64,000 nt of DNA from Curtobacterium pusillum. GTDB taxonomy: Bacteria > Actinomycetota > Actinomycetes > Actinomycetales > Microbacteriaceae. Positions 36,646 to 46,704 of the stretch are shown here, piece by piece (the stretch's first letter is position 1; every line of letters starts with the position of its first letter). The notes beneath the pieces are model-generated. The model searched no databases. It was not told the origin of the DNA and was given only the letters and a program-made list of their open reading frames with translations. The stretch lies in assembly GCF_013359865.1 (NCBI RefSeq), contig NZ_JABMCE010000080.1, forward strand, positions 1-64,000, written 5' to 3'. The translations under genes were made by a program, and so were the position numbers.

Positions 36646-36707
36646 CCCTCGATCCTACCGAGCGCGCACCGACGTGCGGCCCACAGGACGGGACCTGTGG
36701 AGAACCG

Positions 36708-37943
36708 TCAGGCTCCGTCCGGCCCCGGCCCGTCCGGCTCGAGGGTCCCCGTCGCCGTCCCCGCCCCGAGCGTCACGTGCACCGGTGTCGCGCCGGAGAG
36801 GTCCTCCGCGCCCCGGACGACCCCGCCGTCGGTCGTCTGCACGATGGCGTAGCCGCGCCGGAGCGTGTCCCGAGGCGAAAGCGCCCGCAGCCGCGCGGTG
36901 AGGTGCCCGACGTCCGCGTGCGAGCGTTCGAGTCGTCGGTCGAGGAGTTCCCGGGCACGCGACAGGTCGCGCGCCACCTCTTCTGCGCGGGTGTCGACGA
37001 GCCACGCGGTGGACGCCAGCGCCGGCCGGGAGCGCAGGGCCGCGATCCGGTCGGCCTCGACCGACAGGGTGTGCGACAGCCGGAGACCGAGGCGTGCCCG
37101 GGCCTGCCGGACGTTCGCGAGCTCCTCGGCGACGTCGGGCACCACGCGCTTCGCGGCGTCCGTCGGGGTGGAGGCGCGGAGGTCCGCCACCTCGTCGAGG
37201 ATCGGACGGTCGGCCTCGTGCCCGATGGCCGAGACGATCGGCGTGGACGCTGCGGCCGCGGCGCGCACGAGCCCCTCGTCGCTGAAACCGAGCAGGTTCT
37301 GGAAGTCACCGCCACCGCGCGCGACGATGATCACGTCGACCGAGGGGTCGGCGTCCAGTTCGAGGATCGCGGCCGTGACCTCGCCGACGGTCCGTTCGCC
37401 CTGGACCGCGGTGTGGATCGTGCGGAACTCGACCTGCGGCCACCGCAGCTGGGCGTTGCGTTTGACGTCCTTCTCGGCGTCGGAGTCCTTGCCGGTGATC
37501 AGGCCGATGCGGTGCGGCAGGAACGGCAGCCGCTTCTTCCGCGACGGGTCGAAGAGGCCCTCTTCGCCGAGGGTTCGCCGGAGCCGCTCGAGCCGTTCGA
37601 GCAGGTCGCCGAGGCCGACGTGCTTCATCTCGACGACCTGCATCGTCAGCGAGCCGCCCTTGACCCAGTAGTTCGGCTTGACGGCCGCGACCACCCGGTC
37701 ACCCTGCTTGAGGTCCGCCGGCACCCGGGAGCGCACGCTCGACCAGATCGAGAACGACACCGTCGCGTCGATCTCGACGTCCTTGAGCTTGCCGTAGACG
37801 TTGCCGCCGGCGACGTTCCACTGGGTGATCTCGCCCTCGACCCAGGCGGTGCCGAGCCGGTCGATCCAGTCCCGCAGCTTGACGCCGAGCAGCGCCACCG
37901 GCCACGGGTTGTCGGCCGTCGGGGGTCCCTGTTCGATCGCCAT
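36708..37943 (-). CDS. xseA: Exodeoxyribonuclease VII large subunit
   Basis: A 411-residue nuclease subunit. An N-terminal OB fold (~15-110, [21 protein letters not shown] region) is followed by the catalytic domain (~115-260) with [31 protein letters not shown] and [27 protein letters not shown] (patterns DSDAEKD, RGGGDF, GHEAD). A long helical region then leads to the C-terminal barrel (RGYAIVQT). ATG 37943 gives the normal N-terminus. It diverges from ispH. Confidence 0.95.
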   Translation of the reverse strand: MAIEQGPPTADNPWPVALLGVKLRDWIDRLGTAWVEGEITQWNVAGGNVYGKLKDVEIDATVSFSIWSSVRSRVPADLKQGDRVVAAVKPNYWVKGGSLTMQVVEMKHVGLGDLLERLERLRRTLGEEGLFDPSRKKRLPFLPHRIGLITGKDSDAEKDVKRNAQLRWPQVEFRTIHTAVQGERTVGEVTAAILELDADPSVDVIIVARGGGDFQNLLGFSDEGLVRAAAAASTPIVSAIGHEADRPILDEVADLRASTPTDAAKRVVPDVAEELANVRQARARLGLRLSHTLSVEADRIAALRSRPALASTAWLVDTRAEEVARDLSRARELLDRRLERSHADVGHLTARLRALSPRDTLRRGYAIVQTTDGGVVRGAEDLSGATPVHVTLGAGTATGTLEPDGPGPDGA

Positions 37944-38049
37944 GCAAGCTCCTCACGCGCTGGTGCCGTCCAATCCTGCCGGACACCGACGACACCGGTC
38001 CCCGCGCACGCCCAGCCCGCGGGGGATCCGCTCACCTATCATCGGGGAC

Positions 38050-39114
38050 GTGACGATCACCAACGGCCGCACGGTCCCGCTCGCCCCGCCGCGGCTGCTC
38101 GCGGCGCGCGGCCGGCTGCGGGACGAACCGGTCGCCGGCACGAAGAAGGTCCTGCTCGCGGCGCCCCGCGGCTACTGCGCCGGTGTCGACCGCGCAGTCG
38201 TGGCCGTCGAGAAGGCGCTCGAGCAGTACGGCGAGCCGGTGTACGTCCGGAAGCAGATCGTCCACAACGTCCACGTCGTCTCGACGCTCGAGCAGCGGGG
38301 AGCGGTGTTCGTCGACGACGTCGCCGAGGTCCCGCGCGGCTCGCACGTGGTGTTCAGCGCGCACGGCGTGTCGCCCGCGGTGGTCGCCGGCGCCGCGGAC
38401 CGCGACCTGCACGCCATCGACGCCACGTGCCCGCTCGTCACGAAGGTCCACCGCGAGGCGACGCGCTTCGCGAAGGCCGAGCGCACGATCATCCTCATCG
38501 GGCACGCCGGCCACGAAGAGGTCGAGGGCACGATGGGCCACGCGCCCGAGCGCACGATCCTGGTCAACGGTCCGGAGGACGTCGCCGCGCTCGAGGTCCC
38601 CGACCCCGACAACCTCGTCTGGCTGTCGCAGACCACGCTGAGCGTCGACGAGACGATGGAGACCGTCCGTCTGCTCCGCGAGAAGTTCCCCACGATCGAG
38701 AACCCGCCGTCGGACGACATCTGCTACGCCACCCAGAACCGTCAGGTCGCGATCAAGAAGGTCGCCCCCGCGGCGGACCTCGTGATCGTGGTCGGCTCCG
38801 CGAACTCGTCGAACAGCGTCCGCCTCGTCGAGGTCGCGCTCGAGCACGGTGCGAAGGCCGCGCACCGCGTCGACTACGCCTCCGAGATCGAGCAGGACTG
38901 GCTCGCCGGCGTCCGCACCGTCGGGGTCACGAGCGGCGCCTCCGTGCCCGAGGAACTCGTCGCCGAGGTCCTCGACCAGCTCGCTGACGCCGGCTACGGC
39001 ACCGTCGAAGAGGTGGTGACCGCGCACGAGGACCTCATGTTCTCGCTCCCGAAGGAGCTCCGCACCGACGCCTCGGGCAACCCGACGCGCGCGCTCGGCG
39101 GGCGTCGCCGATGA
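38050..39114 (+). CDS. ispH: 4-hydroxy-3-methylbut-2-enyl diphosphate reductase
   Basis: A 354-residue iron-sulfur enzyme, the last step of the MEP isoprenoid pathway (HMBPP to IPP and DMAPP). The cluster ligands Cys43 ([10 protein letters not shown]), Cys127 (DATCPLVTK) and Cys225 (DDICYATQN) are all present. Active-site residues are also present in QIVHN, AHGVSP and [14 protein letters not shown] 38050 is the start, with TATCAT (38037-38042) 7 bp upstream and no ribosome site. It overlaps the next gene by ATGA at 39111. Confidence 0.96.
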   Translation: MTITNGRTVPLAPPRLLAARGRLRDEPVAGTKKVLLAAPRGYCAGVDRAVVAVEKALEQYGEPVYVRKQIVHNVHVVSTLEQRGAVFVDDVAEVPRGSHVVFSAHGVSPAVVAGAADRDLHAIDATCPLVTKVHREATRFAKAERTIILIGHAGHEEVEGTMGHAPERTILVNGPEDVAALEVPDPDNLVWLSQTTLSVDETMETVRLLREKFPTIENPPSDDICYATQNRQVAIKKVAPAADLVIVVGSANSSNSVRLVEVALEHGAKAAHRVDYASEIEQDWLAGVRTVGVTSGASVPEELVAEVLDQLADAGYGTVEEVVTAHEDLMFSLPKELRTDASGNPTRALGGRRR

Positions 39115-39830
39115 GTGGCGACGAACCGCGCGGGACGGACGACTGGTCGGCGGTGCCGGCACGCGATCCGGGTCACCTCGCCGACCCGTCCGACGGCCTG
39201 GAGGCGCGGCGCACCCCCGCCACGTCGGGCGCCGGCACCCCGGACGGTCGGGTCCACGGCCGCCCGGCACCCGGGTACGGCGAGTACGCACCCGAGGGCT
39301 GGGTCAACCCGGTGCTCGTCGAGCAGGAGCGGCGCGAGCAGGAGGAACGCTCCCGCGCGCTGCGCGAGCAGGCGGCACGCGAGGCGCCCCGCGATCACCG
39401 TGCCGGTGCTCCGTCGGGCGCGACCGGGGTGGGGCGTGCAGCTCCGGCCGCCGGGCGGTTCGGCGCCTCGCCGCTCGACTTCGTGCTGACCGTCGGCCTG
39501 CTCGTGATCGGGCTCTGGTCCGTGATCGAGTCGCTGTCCGTGGGCACGACGGCATCGACCATCCGGACGGTCGTCGAACAGCAGTACACCGACCTGTCGG
39601 ACCCCGCGGCGCTGTCGTCCGCGGTGCTCGTGCGCGCGGTCGTGCTCGTCGTGGTGTTCGTGCTCGTCGTCTGGTGGTCGATCCGGCGGCTCCGTGCCCG
39701 GCGATGGACGTTCTGGGTCCCGCTCGTCGGCGGGGTCGTCGCCACGGTGCTCGGCATGGTGCCGGTGATGGTCGTCATCTTCCAGGACCCGCAGTTCGCC
39801 GCCTACCTGCAGCGGATGGCCGGGGGCTGA
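39111..39830 (+). CDS. Uncharacterised membrane protein downstream of ispH
   Basis: A 239-residue protein; the N-terminal half is hydrophilic and disordered, including [20 protein letters not shown]. Three or four membrane segments follow (~122-145, ~172-192, ~200-225). It resembles a Microbacteriaceae family I associate with DUF6264, an assignment I cannot verify here. It is translationally coupled to ispH. Codons near residue 30 contain a 15-bp copy of the dispersed GGAGGCGCGG repeat (39195-39209), encoding GLEAR. Confidence 0.75.
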   Translation: MSGDEPRGTDDWSAVPARDPGHLADPSDGLEARRTPATSGAGTPDGRVHGRPAPGYGEYAPEGWVNPVLVEQERREQEERSRALREQAAREAPRDHRAGAPSGATGVGRAAPAAGRFGASPLDFVLTVGLLVIGLWSVIESLSVGTTASTIRTVVEQQYTDLSDPAALSSAVLVRAVVLVVVFVLVVWWSIRRLRARRWTFWVPLVGGVVATVLGMVPVMVVIFQDPQFAAYLQRMAGG

Positions 39831-39852
39831 TCCCGACCGCGGCGAACCCCGC

Positions 39853-41112
39853 CTACCCGGCGAGGAACGCCGCGACGGCGCCGTGCAGAGCGGCGAGGTC
39901 GTCCACGTGCACGAGCTCCCGGATCGAGTGCATCGACAGCAGTCCGACGCCGATGTCGATCGTCGGGATCCCGAGTCGGGTCGCCGCGATCGGGCCGATC
40001 GTCGAGCCGCCCGGGATCGTGTTCACGTTGACGAAGGGCTGCCACGGCACGCCCGCGGTGTCGCACGCCGCGGACCACACCGCCTCGCCCTTCGCCTCGG
40101 TCATGTAGCGCTGGTTCGCGCTGATCTTCAGGAGCGGGCCGCCGCCGGGGCGCGGGCGGTTCGTCGGGTCGTGCTTCTCCGGCTGGTTCGGGTGCACGAG
40201 GTGACCGGCGTCGCTCGACAGCAGCCACGATGCCCGGAACGCCCGTGCGGCGTCGGAACGGGACGCGCCGAGACCCTCCTGCACGCGGCCGAGGACGTCC
40301 TCGAGGAACGGTCCGCCCGCGCCGGACGGCGTCGACGACCCGATCTCCTCGTGGTCGAAGGCGGCGAACACCGGGACGTGGTCCCCATCGGTGGGGGCGT
40401 CCACGATCCCGCGGATCCCCGCGTGCACGCTCGTCAGGTTGTCCATCCGCCCCGAGGCGAGGAACTCGCGGTCGATGCCGATCCGGCACGGCGCCTGCGT
40501 GTCCGCGAGGAAGAGGTCCCACGACACGGCGTCCTCGCCGAGACGCGCCCGCAGCCAGGACACGACGTCGGACCCGCCGGCCTCACCGTCCACGCCGACG
40601 ATCGGCAGCGTGTGTCGCTGGCGGTCGATCTCCTTGCCGTCGTTGACCCCGCGGTCCAGGTGGATCGCAAGGTTCGGGATCCGGGCGACGGCGTCGGTCG
40701 ACACCAGGCGGACCGAACCGTCGGCGTCGACGACCCGGCCGGCGATCCGGAGGTCCCGGTCGAACCAGGTGGAGAGGAGCGCTCCGCCGTAGACCTCGAC
40801 GTTGAGCTGCTCCCAACCGCCCGTCCGCACGCCCGGGTTCGGCTTGACGCGGAAGCCGGGGGAGTCCGTGTGCGCGCCGAGGATCCGGAACGGTGTGGTC
40901 ACCGTTGCCCCCTCGGGCAGCCGCCACGCGATCACGGCACCGTCGCGGACCACCACGTACGCACCGGGGGACGTCGGCCAGGCGTCGAGCTCGGACAGCT
41001 CGGTGAAGCCCGCCGCGACGAGTCGGTCCCGTGCCGCGGCCGCCGCGTGGAACGCGGTGGGGGACTCGGTGACGTACTGGGCGAACTCGGAGGCGATGGC
41101 GTCGGCGGTCAC
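39853..41112 (-). CDS. apeB: M18 family aminopeptidase
   Basis: A 419-residue dinuclear zinc aminopeptidase of the ApeB/aspartyl aminopeptidase family. It would remove N-terminal residues from peptides in the cytosol. Metal-ligand and catalytic patterns are LGAHTDSPG, FDHEEIGSSTPSGA, and the C-terminal GIPTIDIGVGLLSMHSIRE. PNLAIHLDRGVN and NQRYMTEAKGEA are also typical. The GTG start at 41112 has no good Shine-Dalgarno. Convergent with the preceding membrane protein. Confidence 0.92.
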   Translation of the reverse strand: MTADAIASEFAQYVTESPTAFHAAAAARDRLVAAGFTELSELDAWPTSPGAYVVVRDGAVIAWRLPEGATVTTPFRILGAHTDSPGFRVKPNPGVRTGGWEQLNVEVYGGALLSTWFDRDLRIAGRVVDADGSVRLVSTDAVARIPNLAIHLDRGVNDGKEIDRQRHTLPIVGVDGEAGGSDVVSWLRARLGEDAVSWDLFLADTQAPCRIGIDREFLASGRMDNLTSVHAGIRGIVDAPTDGDHVPVFAAFDHEEIGSSTPSGAGGPFLEDVLGRVQEGLGASRSDAARAFRASWLLSSDAGHLVHPNQPEKHDPTNRPRPGGGPLLKISANQRYMTEAKGEAVWSAACDTAGVPWQPFVNVNTIPGGSTIGPIAATRLGIPTIDIGVGLLSMHSIRELVHVDDLAALHGAVAAFLAG

Positions 41113-41150
41113 CCGACCATCGTGGCACGCGGTGACGGCGACCAGACGCA

Positions 41151-41184
41151 GAACGGGGCGCGTCCTGTCGGACGCGCCCCGTTC
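41151..41184 (-). terminator. Terminator hairpin after fba
   Basis: A perfect 15-bp stem (41151-41165 with 41170-41184) with a 4-nt loop, 16 bp downstream of the fba stop on its strand, before the M18 peptidase gene. Confidence 0.75.
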
Positions 41185-41199
41185 CTCCAGGCCGGAGAA

Positions 41200-42228
41200 T
41201 CAGCCCTGGGTGTGACCGGCCGAGCCGAGCACCTTCGCGGCCTCGACGACGCGGGCGGCCATGGCGGTCTCCGCGACCTTGCCCCAGGCGCGCGGGTCGT
41301 ACTGCTTCTTGTTGCCGACCTCGCCGTCGACCTTGAGGACGCCGTCGTAGTTCCGGAACATCGAGTCGGCGATCGAGCGGGTGAACGCGTACTGCGTGTC
41401 CGTGTCGATGTTCATCTTGATGACGCCGTTGCGGACGGCCTCGTGGATCTCGTCGTCCGTGGAACCCGAGCCGCCGTGGAAGACGAGGTCGAGGGGGTTC
41501 TCCCCGGTGCCGTGCTTCGCGGCGACCGAGGCCTGGATCTCACCGAGCAGCTCGGGACGGAGCTTGACGTTGCCGGGCTTGTAGACGCCGTGCACGTTGC
41601 CGAAGGTGAGCGCGGCGATCCAGCGGCCGTGGTCGCCGAGGCCGAGCGCGTCGACGACCTTCTCGACGTCGCCGGGGGTGGTGTAGAGCGCGTCGTTGGT
41701 GCCCTCGTGCTGGACGCCGTCCTCCTCGCCGCCGACGACGCCGATCTCGACCTCGAGGATCGCGTTGATGTTCCGCGTCTTCTCGATCATGGTCTTGGCG
41801 ATCTCGATGTTCTCGTCGAGCGGCACGGCCGAGCCGTCCCACATGTGCGACTGGAAGATCGGGTTGCGGCCGGCGCGGACCTCTTCCTCGCTCGCGGCGA
41901 TGAGCGGCAGGACGAAGCCGTCGAGGGCGTCCTTCGGGCAGTGATCGGTGTGGAGCGCGACCGTGATGTCGTAGTTCTTCGCGACCTCGTGGGCGAACTT
42001 CGCCATCGCGAGCGCACCAGCGGCACGGTTCTTCACGGTGTGGCCGGCGAAGTAGTCGGCGCCGCCCGTGGTCACCTGGAGGATGCCGTCCGAGCCCGCC
42101 TCGGCGAGGCCCTGGAGGACCGCGTTGATCGTCTGCGACGACGACACGTTGACGGCGGGGTACGCGAACTTGCCGGCCTTCGCTCGTTCGATCATCTCGG
42201 CGTACTGTTCCGGCGTTGCGATGGGCAC
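41200..42228 (-). CDS. fba: Class II fructose-bisphosphate aldolase
   Basis: A 342-residue zinc aldolase of glycolysis/gluconeogenesis. HTDHCPKD holds the catalytic Asp and first zinc His; LEVEIGVVGGEEDGV, FGNVHGVYKPGNVKL and LVFHGGSGSTDDEI supply the remaining zinc ligands and phosphate-binding glycines; INIDTDTQYA (read as MNIDTDTQYAFT) closes the site. GTG 42228 is preceded by AAGGAGA. Its divergent neighbour glpX acts on the same metabolite. Confidence 0.96.
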   Translation of the reverse strand: MPIATPEQYAEMIERAKAGKFAYPAVNVSSSQTINAVLQGLAEAGSDGILQVTTGGADYFAGHTVKNRAAGALAMAKFAHEVAKNYDITVALHTDHCPKDALDGFVLPLIAASEEEVRAGRNPIFQSHMWDGSAVPLDENIEIAKTMIEKTRNINAILEVEIGVVGGEEDGVQHEGTNDALYTTPGDVEKVVDALGLGDHGRWIAALTFGNVHGVYKPGNVKLRPELLGEIQASVAAKHGTGENPLDLVFHGGSGSTDDEIHEAVRNGVIKMNIDTDTQYAFTRSIADSMFRNYDGVLKVDGEVGNKKQYDPRAWGKVAETAMAARVVEAAKVLGSAGHTQG

Positions 42229-42317
42229 TGGGATCTCCTTCGACGTGATGGTGTCCAGGCCGAGCCTAGTCAGCCGGACTGGAGTGTGACCCGACCACCA
42301 TCGGTAGGCTGACAGCC

Positions 42318-43307
42318 GTGACTCCCACGACGGAAACCGGCAGCCTGTTCCTCCAGCCCGATCGCAACCTGGCGCTCGAGCTCGTGCGTGCGACGGAGGC
42401 CGCGGCGATCCGTGCGCAGCCGTGGGTCGGTCGGGGTGAGAAGAACCTCGCGGACGGTGCTGCCGTGGACGCGATGCGGAAGTTCCTCGGCACGGTGAAC
42501 TTCGACGGTGTCGTCGTGATCGGCGAGGGCGAGAAGGACAACGCCCCGATGCTCTACAACGGCGAGCACGTCGGCAACGGGCACGGGCCGGCCTGCGACA
42601 TCGCGGTGGACCCGATCGACGGCACCAGCCTGACCGCTGCGGGCCGTCAGAACGCGATCTCGGTGATGGCCGTGTCCGACCGGGGTTCGATGTACGACCC
42701 GTCCGCGGTGTTCTACATGGACAAGATCGCCGCTGGGCCCGAGGGTCGTGGTGTCCTGGACCTCCAGAAGCCGATCGGCGACAACATCCGGGCGCTGGCC
42801 AAGGCGAAGGGCAAGGACCTCGAGGACATGCAGATCGCGGTCCTCGACCGGCCCCGTCACGACGAACTGATCCGCGCGATCCGTGCCACGGGTGCCGGTA
42901 CGCGCCTGCTGCTCGACGGGGACGTCGCCGGTGGGATCGCGGCGGCGCTGCCGGGATCGACGATCGACATGTGCGTCGGTGTCGGCGGTACCCCGGAGGG
43001 CATCATCACGGCGTGTGCGATCAAGGCGCTCGGCGGTGTGATCCTCGGCAAGCTGCAGCCGAAGGACGACGAGGAACGCGAGAAGGCGATCGCCGCCGGG
43101 CACGACCTCGACAAGGTCCTCGACCAGGACGACCTCGTCACGGGTGACAACACGTTCTTCGTCGCGACGGGTGTCACCGACGGCGTGCTCGTGGACGGCG
43201 TCCGGCGTTCGCGCGGCGTCATCCACACGGACTCGCTCGTGCTCCGCTCCCGGTCGAACACGATCCGTCGGATCCAGGCCGACCACCGCGCCGAGAAGTG
43301 GTTCTGA
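42318..43307 (+). CDS. glpX: Class II fructose-1,6-bisphosphatase
   Basis: A 329-residue GlpX phosphatase, required for gluconeogenesis. The metal-binding motifs are [14 protein letters not shown] and the lithium-sensitive phosphatase signature [16 protein letters not shown] (16 residues). [15 protein letters not shown] and [12 protein letters not shown] complete the active site. The GTG start has TAGGCT (42305-42310) 7 bp upstream and no ribosome site. Divergent from fba and convergent with rmuC. Confidence 0.95.
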   Translation: MTPTTETGSLFLQPDRNLALELVRATEAAAIRAQPWVGRGEKNLADGAAVDAMRKFLGTVNFDGVVVIGEGEKDNAPMLYNGEHVGNGHGPACDIAVDPIDGTSLTAAGRQNAISVMAVSDRGSMYDPSAVFYMDKIAAGPEGRGVLDLQKPIGDNIRALAKAKGKDLEDMQIAVLDRPRHDELIRAIRATGAGTRLLLDGDVAGGIAAALPGSTIDMCVGVGGTPEGIITACAIKALGGVILGKLQPKDDEEREKAIAAGHDLDKVLDQDDLVTGDNTFFVATGVTDGVLVDGVRRSRGVIHTDSLVLRSRSNTIRRIQADHRAEKWF

Positions 43308-43323
43308 TCCGCTGACCGGGCGG

Positions 43324-44589
43324 TCAGTCGTCGCGGTCGACGGCGCCGACGAGCTCCGGCGCGGTGAGGAGTCGCGGTTCGTCCTCGATCGACGACGGGT
43401 CCGCGATGACCTTCGACTCGTCGAGCAGTGACAGTCGCCGGGCACTCGGCAGCACCTGGCGCTCGAGCGATCCCACGAAGCGGTTGTAGTCGACGACGGT
43501 GCCGCGGATCGCGCGCCCCAGCTTGTCGACGTGCCCGGCCATGGTCGACAGTCGCCCGTGGAGCTCACGGGAGACCCGGAAGAGCTCGCGCGCCTCGGCC
43601 GTGAGGACGTCCTGCTGCCACGAGAACGCCACGGTCTTCAGCACCGACCAGAGCGTCACGGGCGACGCGAGCGCGACCCGCTTGCGGAAGGCGTGGTCGA
43701 GCAGTCCGGGGTCGGCGGCGAGGGCGCTCGAGACGAGTGACTCGGACGGGATGAACGCGACCGTGAGTTCGGGAGAGGCGTCGTACCCGGACCAGTACTC
43801 CCGCGCGGCCAGGGCGTCGACGTGCGCCCGGAGCGCCTTGACGTGCTGGGCGATCAGTTCGTCACGGCGGGCACCCTCGGCGCCCGTCGCGCTCGCCGGG
43901 ATCTCTGCTGCCTGCAGGTAGGCGCTGAAGGGGACCTTGGCGTCGACGGCGATGGTCTTGCCGCCGGGGAGGTGCACGATCATGTCGGGACGGGCGGCCC
44001 CCGCCGACGTGGTCACCGACGACTGCACGTCGAAGTCCACCCGCTCGAGGAGGCCGGCTGCCTCAACGACGTTCCGCAGCTGCGTCTCGCCCCAGACGCC
44101 GCGCGTGCTGTTCGACGACAGTGCGCTCGCGAGCGTGTCCGCGGTGGCCCGGAGCCGCTCTTCCGATTCGGCGGCCGACCGGAGCTGCGCGGAGATCGCG
44201 CCGTACTGCTCACTGCGCGACTGCTCGAGCTCGGCGATCTTGGCGCGCATGACGTCGAGGGTCTGTGCGACCGGGCTGAGCGCGGAGAGGACCTTCGACT
44301 CGCCCTGCACCCGCGCGGCGTCGGCGCCGTGCATGCGCTGCACGAGGTGCTCGAGTTCGGCGGCTCGTCGTTCGAGTGAGTCGACCTGCCGTCGGTACTG
44401 CGTGTCCTGCGCCTCGAGCCGTTCCTCGGCGTCGCGACGCACCCCGTCGAGCTGCTCGCGGAGCGCGCCGGCGGTCGCCCGCGCCGTGGCGGCGTCCACG
44501 CCGGCGCGGGAACGGGCGAGCGACCAGGCGACGACGGCACCGACGGCGACGCCGATCACGACTCCGATGACCAGGGCGAGGATCTGCAT
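43324..44589 (-). CDS. rmuC: RmuC family protein
   Basis: A 421-residue protein with an N-terminal membrane anchor (~3-25), a long coiled coil (~28-150), and the RmuC nuclease-like domain (~160-370). The domain shows GVWGETQLRNVVEAAGL, DMIVHLPGGKTIAVDAKVPFSAYL (pattern GKTIAVDAKVPF) and YNRFVGSLERQVLPSARR. RmuC limits inversion and rearrangement of repeated DNA. Convergent with glpX and divergent from the iol operon. Confidence 0.92.
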   Translation of the reverse strand: MQILALVIGVVIGVAVGAVVAWSLARSRAGVDAATARATAGALREQLDGVRRDAEERLEAQDTQYRRQVDSLERRAAELEHLVQRMHGADAARVQGESKVLSALSPVAQTLDVMRAKIAELEQSRSEQYGAISAQLRSAAESEERLRATADTLASALSSNSTRGVWGETQLRNVVEAAGLLERVDFDVQSSVTTSAGAARPDMIVHLPGGKTIAVDAKVPFSAYLQAAEIPASATGAEGARRDELIAQHVKALRAHVDALAAREYWSGYDASPELTVAFIPSESLVSSALAADPGLLDHAFRKRVALASPVTLWSVLKTVAFSWQQDVLTAEARELFRVSRELHGRLSTMAGHVDKLGRAIRGTVVDYNRFVGSLERQVLPSARRLSLLDESKVIADPSSIEDEPRLLTAPELVGAVDRDD

Positions 44590-44617
44590 GCCGTGACCCT
44601 CCCAGGACCCACCGACA

Positions 44618-44633
44618 CCGCGCCTCCAGGGCC
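44618..44633 (-). repeat. Half-site of the GGAGGCGCGG dispersed repeat
   Basis: CCGCGCCTCCAGGGCC, with one extra G relative to other copies, in the divergent gap between rmuC and iolC. No opposing arm. Confidence 0.6.
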
Positions 44634-44643
44634 GTCCGAATCC

Positions 44644-44655
44644 ATGTCATGACAT
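44644..44655. promoter_or_regulatory. Operator-like palindrome over the iol -35 element
   Basis: ATGTCATGACAT is a perfect 12-bp palindrome; its core TGTC-AT-GACA overlaps the -35 hexamer ATGACA (44649-44654). The same core with one base changed (TGTC-GT-GACA) lies upstream of the gntR gene at 56.33 kb. This is the expected position for a repressor that blocks RNA polymerase until inositol intermediates accumulate. Confidence 0.65.
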
Positions 44656-44677
44656 TAGGGCAAACAAGGTGTACAGT
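44649..44677 (+). promoter_or_regulatory. iol operon promoter
   Basis: -35 ATGACA (44649-44654, 5 of 6), 17-bp spacer, -10 TACAGT (44672-44677, 4 of 6). The start point would be near 44684, giving a ~40-nt leader with GGAAGG at 44705-44710 before iolC. Confidence 0.6.
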
Positions 44678-44723
44678 CGTGATCGTCCGCCGATGAAGCC
44701 GCACGGAAGGTCCACCACGTCGC

Positions 44724-45749
44724 ATGACGAACCGAGCTCCCCACGCCTACGACGTGATCACCATGGGTCGCGTGAGCGTCGACATCTACCCGCAACAGAC
44801 GGGTCCGCTGGAAGACGTCTCGACCTTCTCGAAGTCCGTCGGCGGCAGCGCCACGAACGTCGCCATCGCCGCGGCCCGCCACGGGGCCGACGCCGCCGTC
44901 ATCACCCGCACGGGCAACGACCCGTTCGGCCGCTACATCGCCCGCACCCTGCCGGAGTTCGGCGTCGCGAACACCTTCGTCGAGACCATCGAGGGGCTGA
45001 ACACCCCCGTCGCGTTCTGCGAGATCTTCCCGCCGGACGACTTCCCGCTGTACTTCTACCGGGCTCCGAAGGCGCCGGACCTCATGATCACGGCGAAGTC
45101 CCTCCCGCTGCACGAGATCGAGCGGGCGAAGATCTTCTGGACCACGGTCACCGGTCTGAGCGAGGAGCCGAGCCGCCAGGCGCACCACGCCGCGTTCGAG
45201 GCGCGGAGCGCGTCCACGAGCACCACCAAGCAGCACACCGTCCTGGATCTCGACTACCGCTCGATGTTCTGGTCGAGCCCCGCGGCGGCGACGCGCGAGG
45301 TCGCGATCGCCCTCGAGCACGCCACCGTCGCCGTCGGCAACCGCGAGGAGTGCGAGGTCGCCGTCGGTGAGACCGACCCCGTGCGCGCCGCCGACGCACT
45401 GCTCGAGCGCGGTGTTGAGATCGCCATCGTGAAGCAGGGCCCCAAGGGCGTCCTCGCGAAGACCCGCGACGAGTTCGTCGAGTTCCGGCCGCACCACATC
45501 GACGTCGTCAACGGCCTCGGCTCGGGCGACGGCTTCGGCGGTGCACTCACCCACGGTCTGCTGGAGGGCTGGGGGCTCGAGCGCATCCTCGCCTTCGCCA
45601 ACGCCGCCGGCGCCATCGTCGCCACCCGCTTCGAGTGCTCCACGGCGATGCCGACGAGCGACGAGATCGGGGCGTTCATCCGGTCGAACCCGGCCGAGGG
45701 GACGAACCACGCAGACGAAACGAACACCGAGGAGAAGGTCGATGCCTGA
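44724..45749 (+). CDS. iolC: 5-dehydro-2-deoxygluconokinase
   Basis: A 341-residue PfkB/ribokinase-family kinase that phosphorylates 2-deoxy-5-keto-D-gluconate, a late step of inositol catabolism. It has MGRVSVDIYPQQTGPLED and FSKSVGGSATNVAIAAARHG near the N-terminus (patterns GRVSVDIYP and GGSATNVA) and the anion-hole/catalytic Asp motif NGLGSGDGFGGAL (~260-272). First gene of the operon. It lacks the fused aldolase domain found in some IolC proteins; that domain is encoded by the next gene, overlapping by 8 bp. Confidence 0.95.
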   Translation: MTNRAPHAYDVITMGRVSVDIYPQQTGPLEDVSTFSKSVGGSATNVAIAAARHGADAAVITRTGNDPFGRYIARTLPEFGVANTFVETIEGLNTPVAFCEIFPPDDFPLYFYRAPKAPDLMITAKSLPLHEIERAKIFWTTVTGLSEEPSRQAHHAAFEARSASTSTTKQHTVLDLDYRSMFWSSPAAATREVAIALEHATVAVGNREECEVAVGETDPVRAADALLERGVEIAIVKQGPKGVLAKTRDEFVEFRPHHIDVVNGLGSGDGFGGALTHGLLEGWGLERILAFANAAGAIVATRFECSTAMPTSDEIGAFIRSNPAEGTNHADETNTEEKVDA

Positions 45750-46704
45750 GATCAGCGCCGCTGACTTCCAGCGCCTCCGCGACATCCGCGCCACGCAGCC
45801 CGGTCTCGTCAAGCAGACGCTCGACGCACGCCGCAAGCGCGACCTGCTCGCCGACGACGGCAAGCTCTTCATCGTCGCCGCCGACCACCCCGCACGCGGT
45901 GCCCTGGCGGTCCGCGACGACGAGTCCGCGATGGCCGACCGGTACGACCTGCTCGAGCGCCTCGTCACCGCGCTCGGCCGGCCCGGGGTCGACGGGGTGC
46001 TCGGCACGCCGGACATCCTCGAGGACCTCGCCCTCCTCGGTGCCCTCGACGGCAAGGTCGTCGTCGGCTCGATGAACCGCGGGGGGCTCCGTGGCGCCAG
46101 CTTCGAGATGGACGACCGGTACACCGCGTACTCGGCGAAGGCCATCGCGGACGCCGGCTTCGACTTCGCGAAGCTGCTCGTCCGGATCAACCTCGCCGAC
46201 GGCGGCACCGCGCCCACCCTCGAGGCCACCGCACGCGCCGTCACCGAGGCCGCGGAGCACCGGCTGCCGATCATGCTCGAGCCGTTCATGTCGGAGTGGA
46301 AGCACGACAAGATCGTCAACGACCTGACTGCCGACGCGGTCATCACCTCGATGGCGATCGCGGCGGGACTGGGGGAGTCGAGCGCCTACAGCTGGCTGAA
46401 GATCCCCGTCGTCGACGACATGGAGCGGGTGATGGCGGCGACCACGCTGCCGACGCTGCTGCTCGGCGGCGACCCGTCGAGCCGCCCGCTCGAGACGTAC
46501 GCGAAGTGGGCCGACGCCCTCGCGCTCCCCGGTGTGCGCGGGCTCGTCGTCGGCCGCACCCTGCTCTACCCGCCGGACGGCGACGTCGCCTCCGCCGTGG
46601 ACGTGGCCTCGGGCCTCGTCCACCCGGGCGCGGCCCCCGGCGCCACCACCGACACCACGCACGAGAACGTGTCCACCACCACACTCGAAGGAACGAACGC
46701 ATGA
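45742..46704 (+). CDS. Cgl0158-like (beta/alpha)8-barrel aldolase, probable IolJ function
   Basis: A 320-residue TIM-barrel protein of the family named after Corynebacterium glutamicum Cgl0158, related to deoxyribose-phosphate/LacD-type aldolases. Notable segments are FIVAADHPARGAL, VVVGSMNRGGLRG, FAKLLVRINLAD (candidate Schiff-base Lys) and TLLLGGDPSSRP. Position directly after iolC suggests it cleaves 2-deoxy-5-keto-gluconate 6-phosphate into dihydroxyacetone phosphate and malonate semialdehyde. That is inference from context. It overlaps iolC by 8 bp and iolA by ATGA. Confidence 0.8.
   Translation: MPEISAADFQRLRDIRATQPGLVKQTLDARRKRDLLADDGKLFIVAADHPARGALAVRDDESAMADRYDLLERLVTALGRPGVDGVLGTPDILEDLALLGALDGKVVVGSMNRGGLRGASFEMDDRYTAYSAKAIADAGFDFAKLLVRINLADGGTAPTLEATARAVTEAAEHRLPIMLEPFMSEWKHDKIVNDLTADAVITSMAIAAGLGESSAYSWLKIPVVDDMERVMAATTLPTLLLGGDPSSRPLETYAKWADALALPGVRGLVVGRTLLYPPDGDVASAVDVASGLVHPGAAPGATTDTTHENVSTTTLEGTNA

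Noticed and set aside
36708..38987. Long plus-strand frame spanning xseA and ispH
   Set aside because: It is antisense to xseA and out of frame with ispH; both real genes have complete motifs in their own frames.
41151..41184. Considered as another member of the GGAGGCGCGG repeat family
   Set aside because: The stem sequence is unrelated (GAACGGGGCGCGTCC); it is an ordinary terminator for fba.
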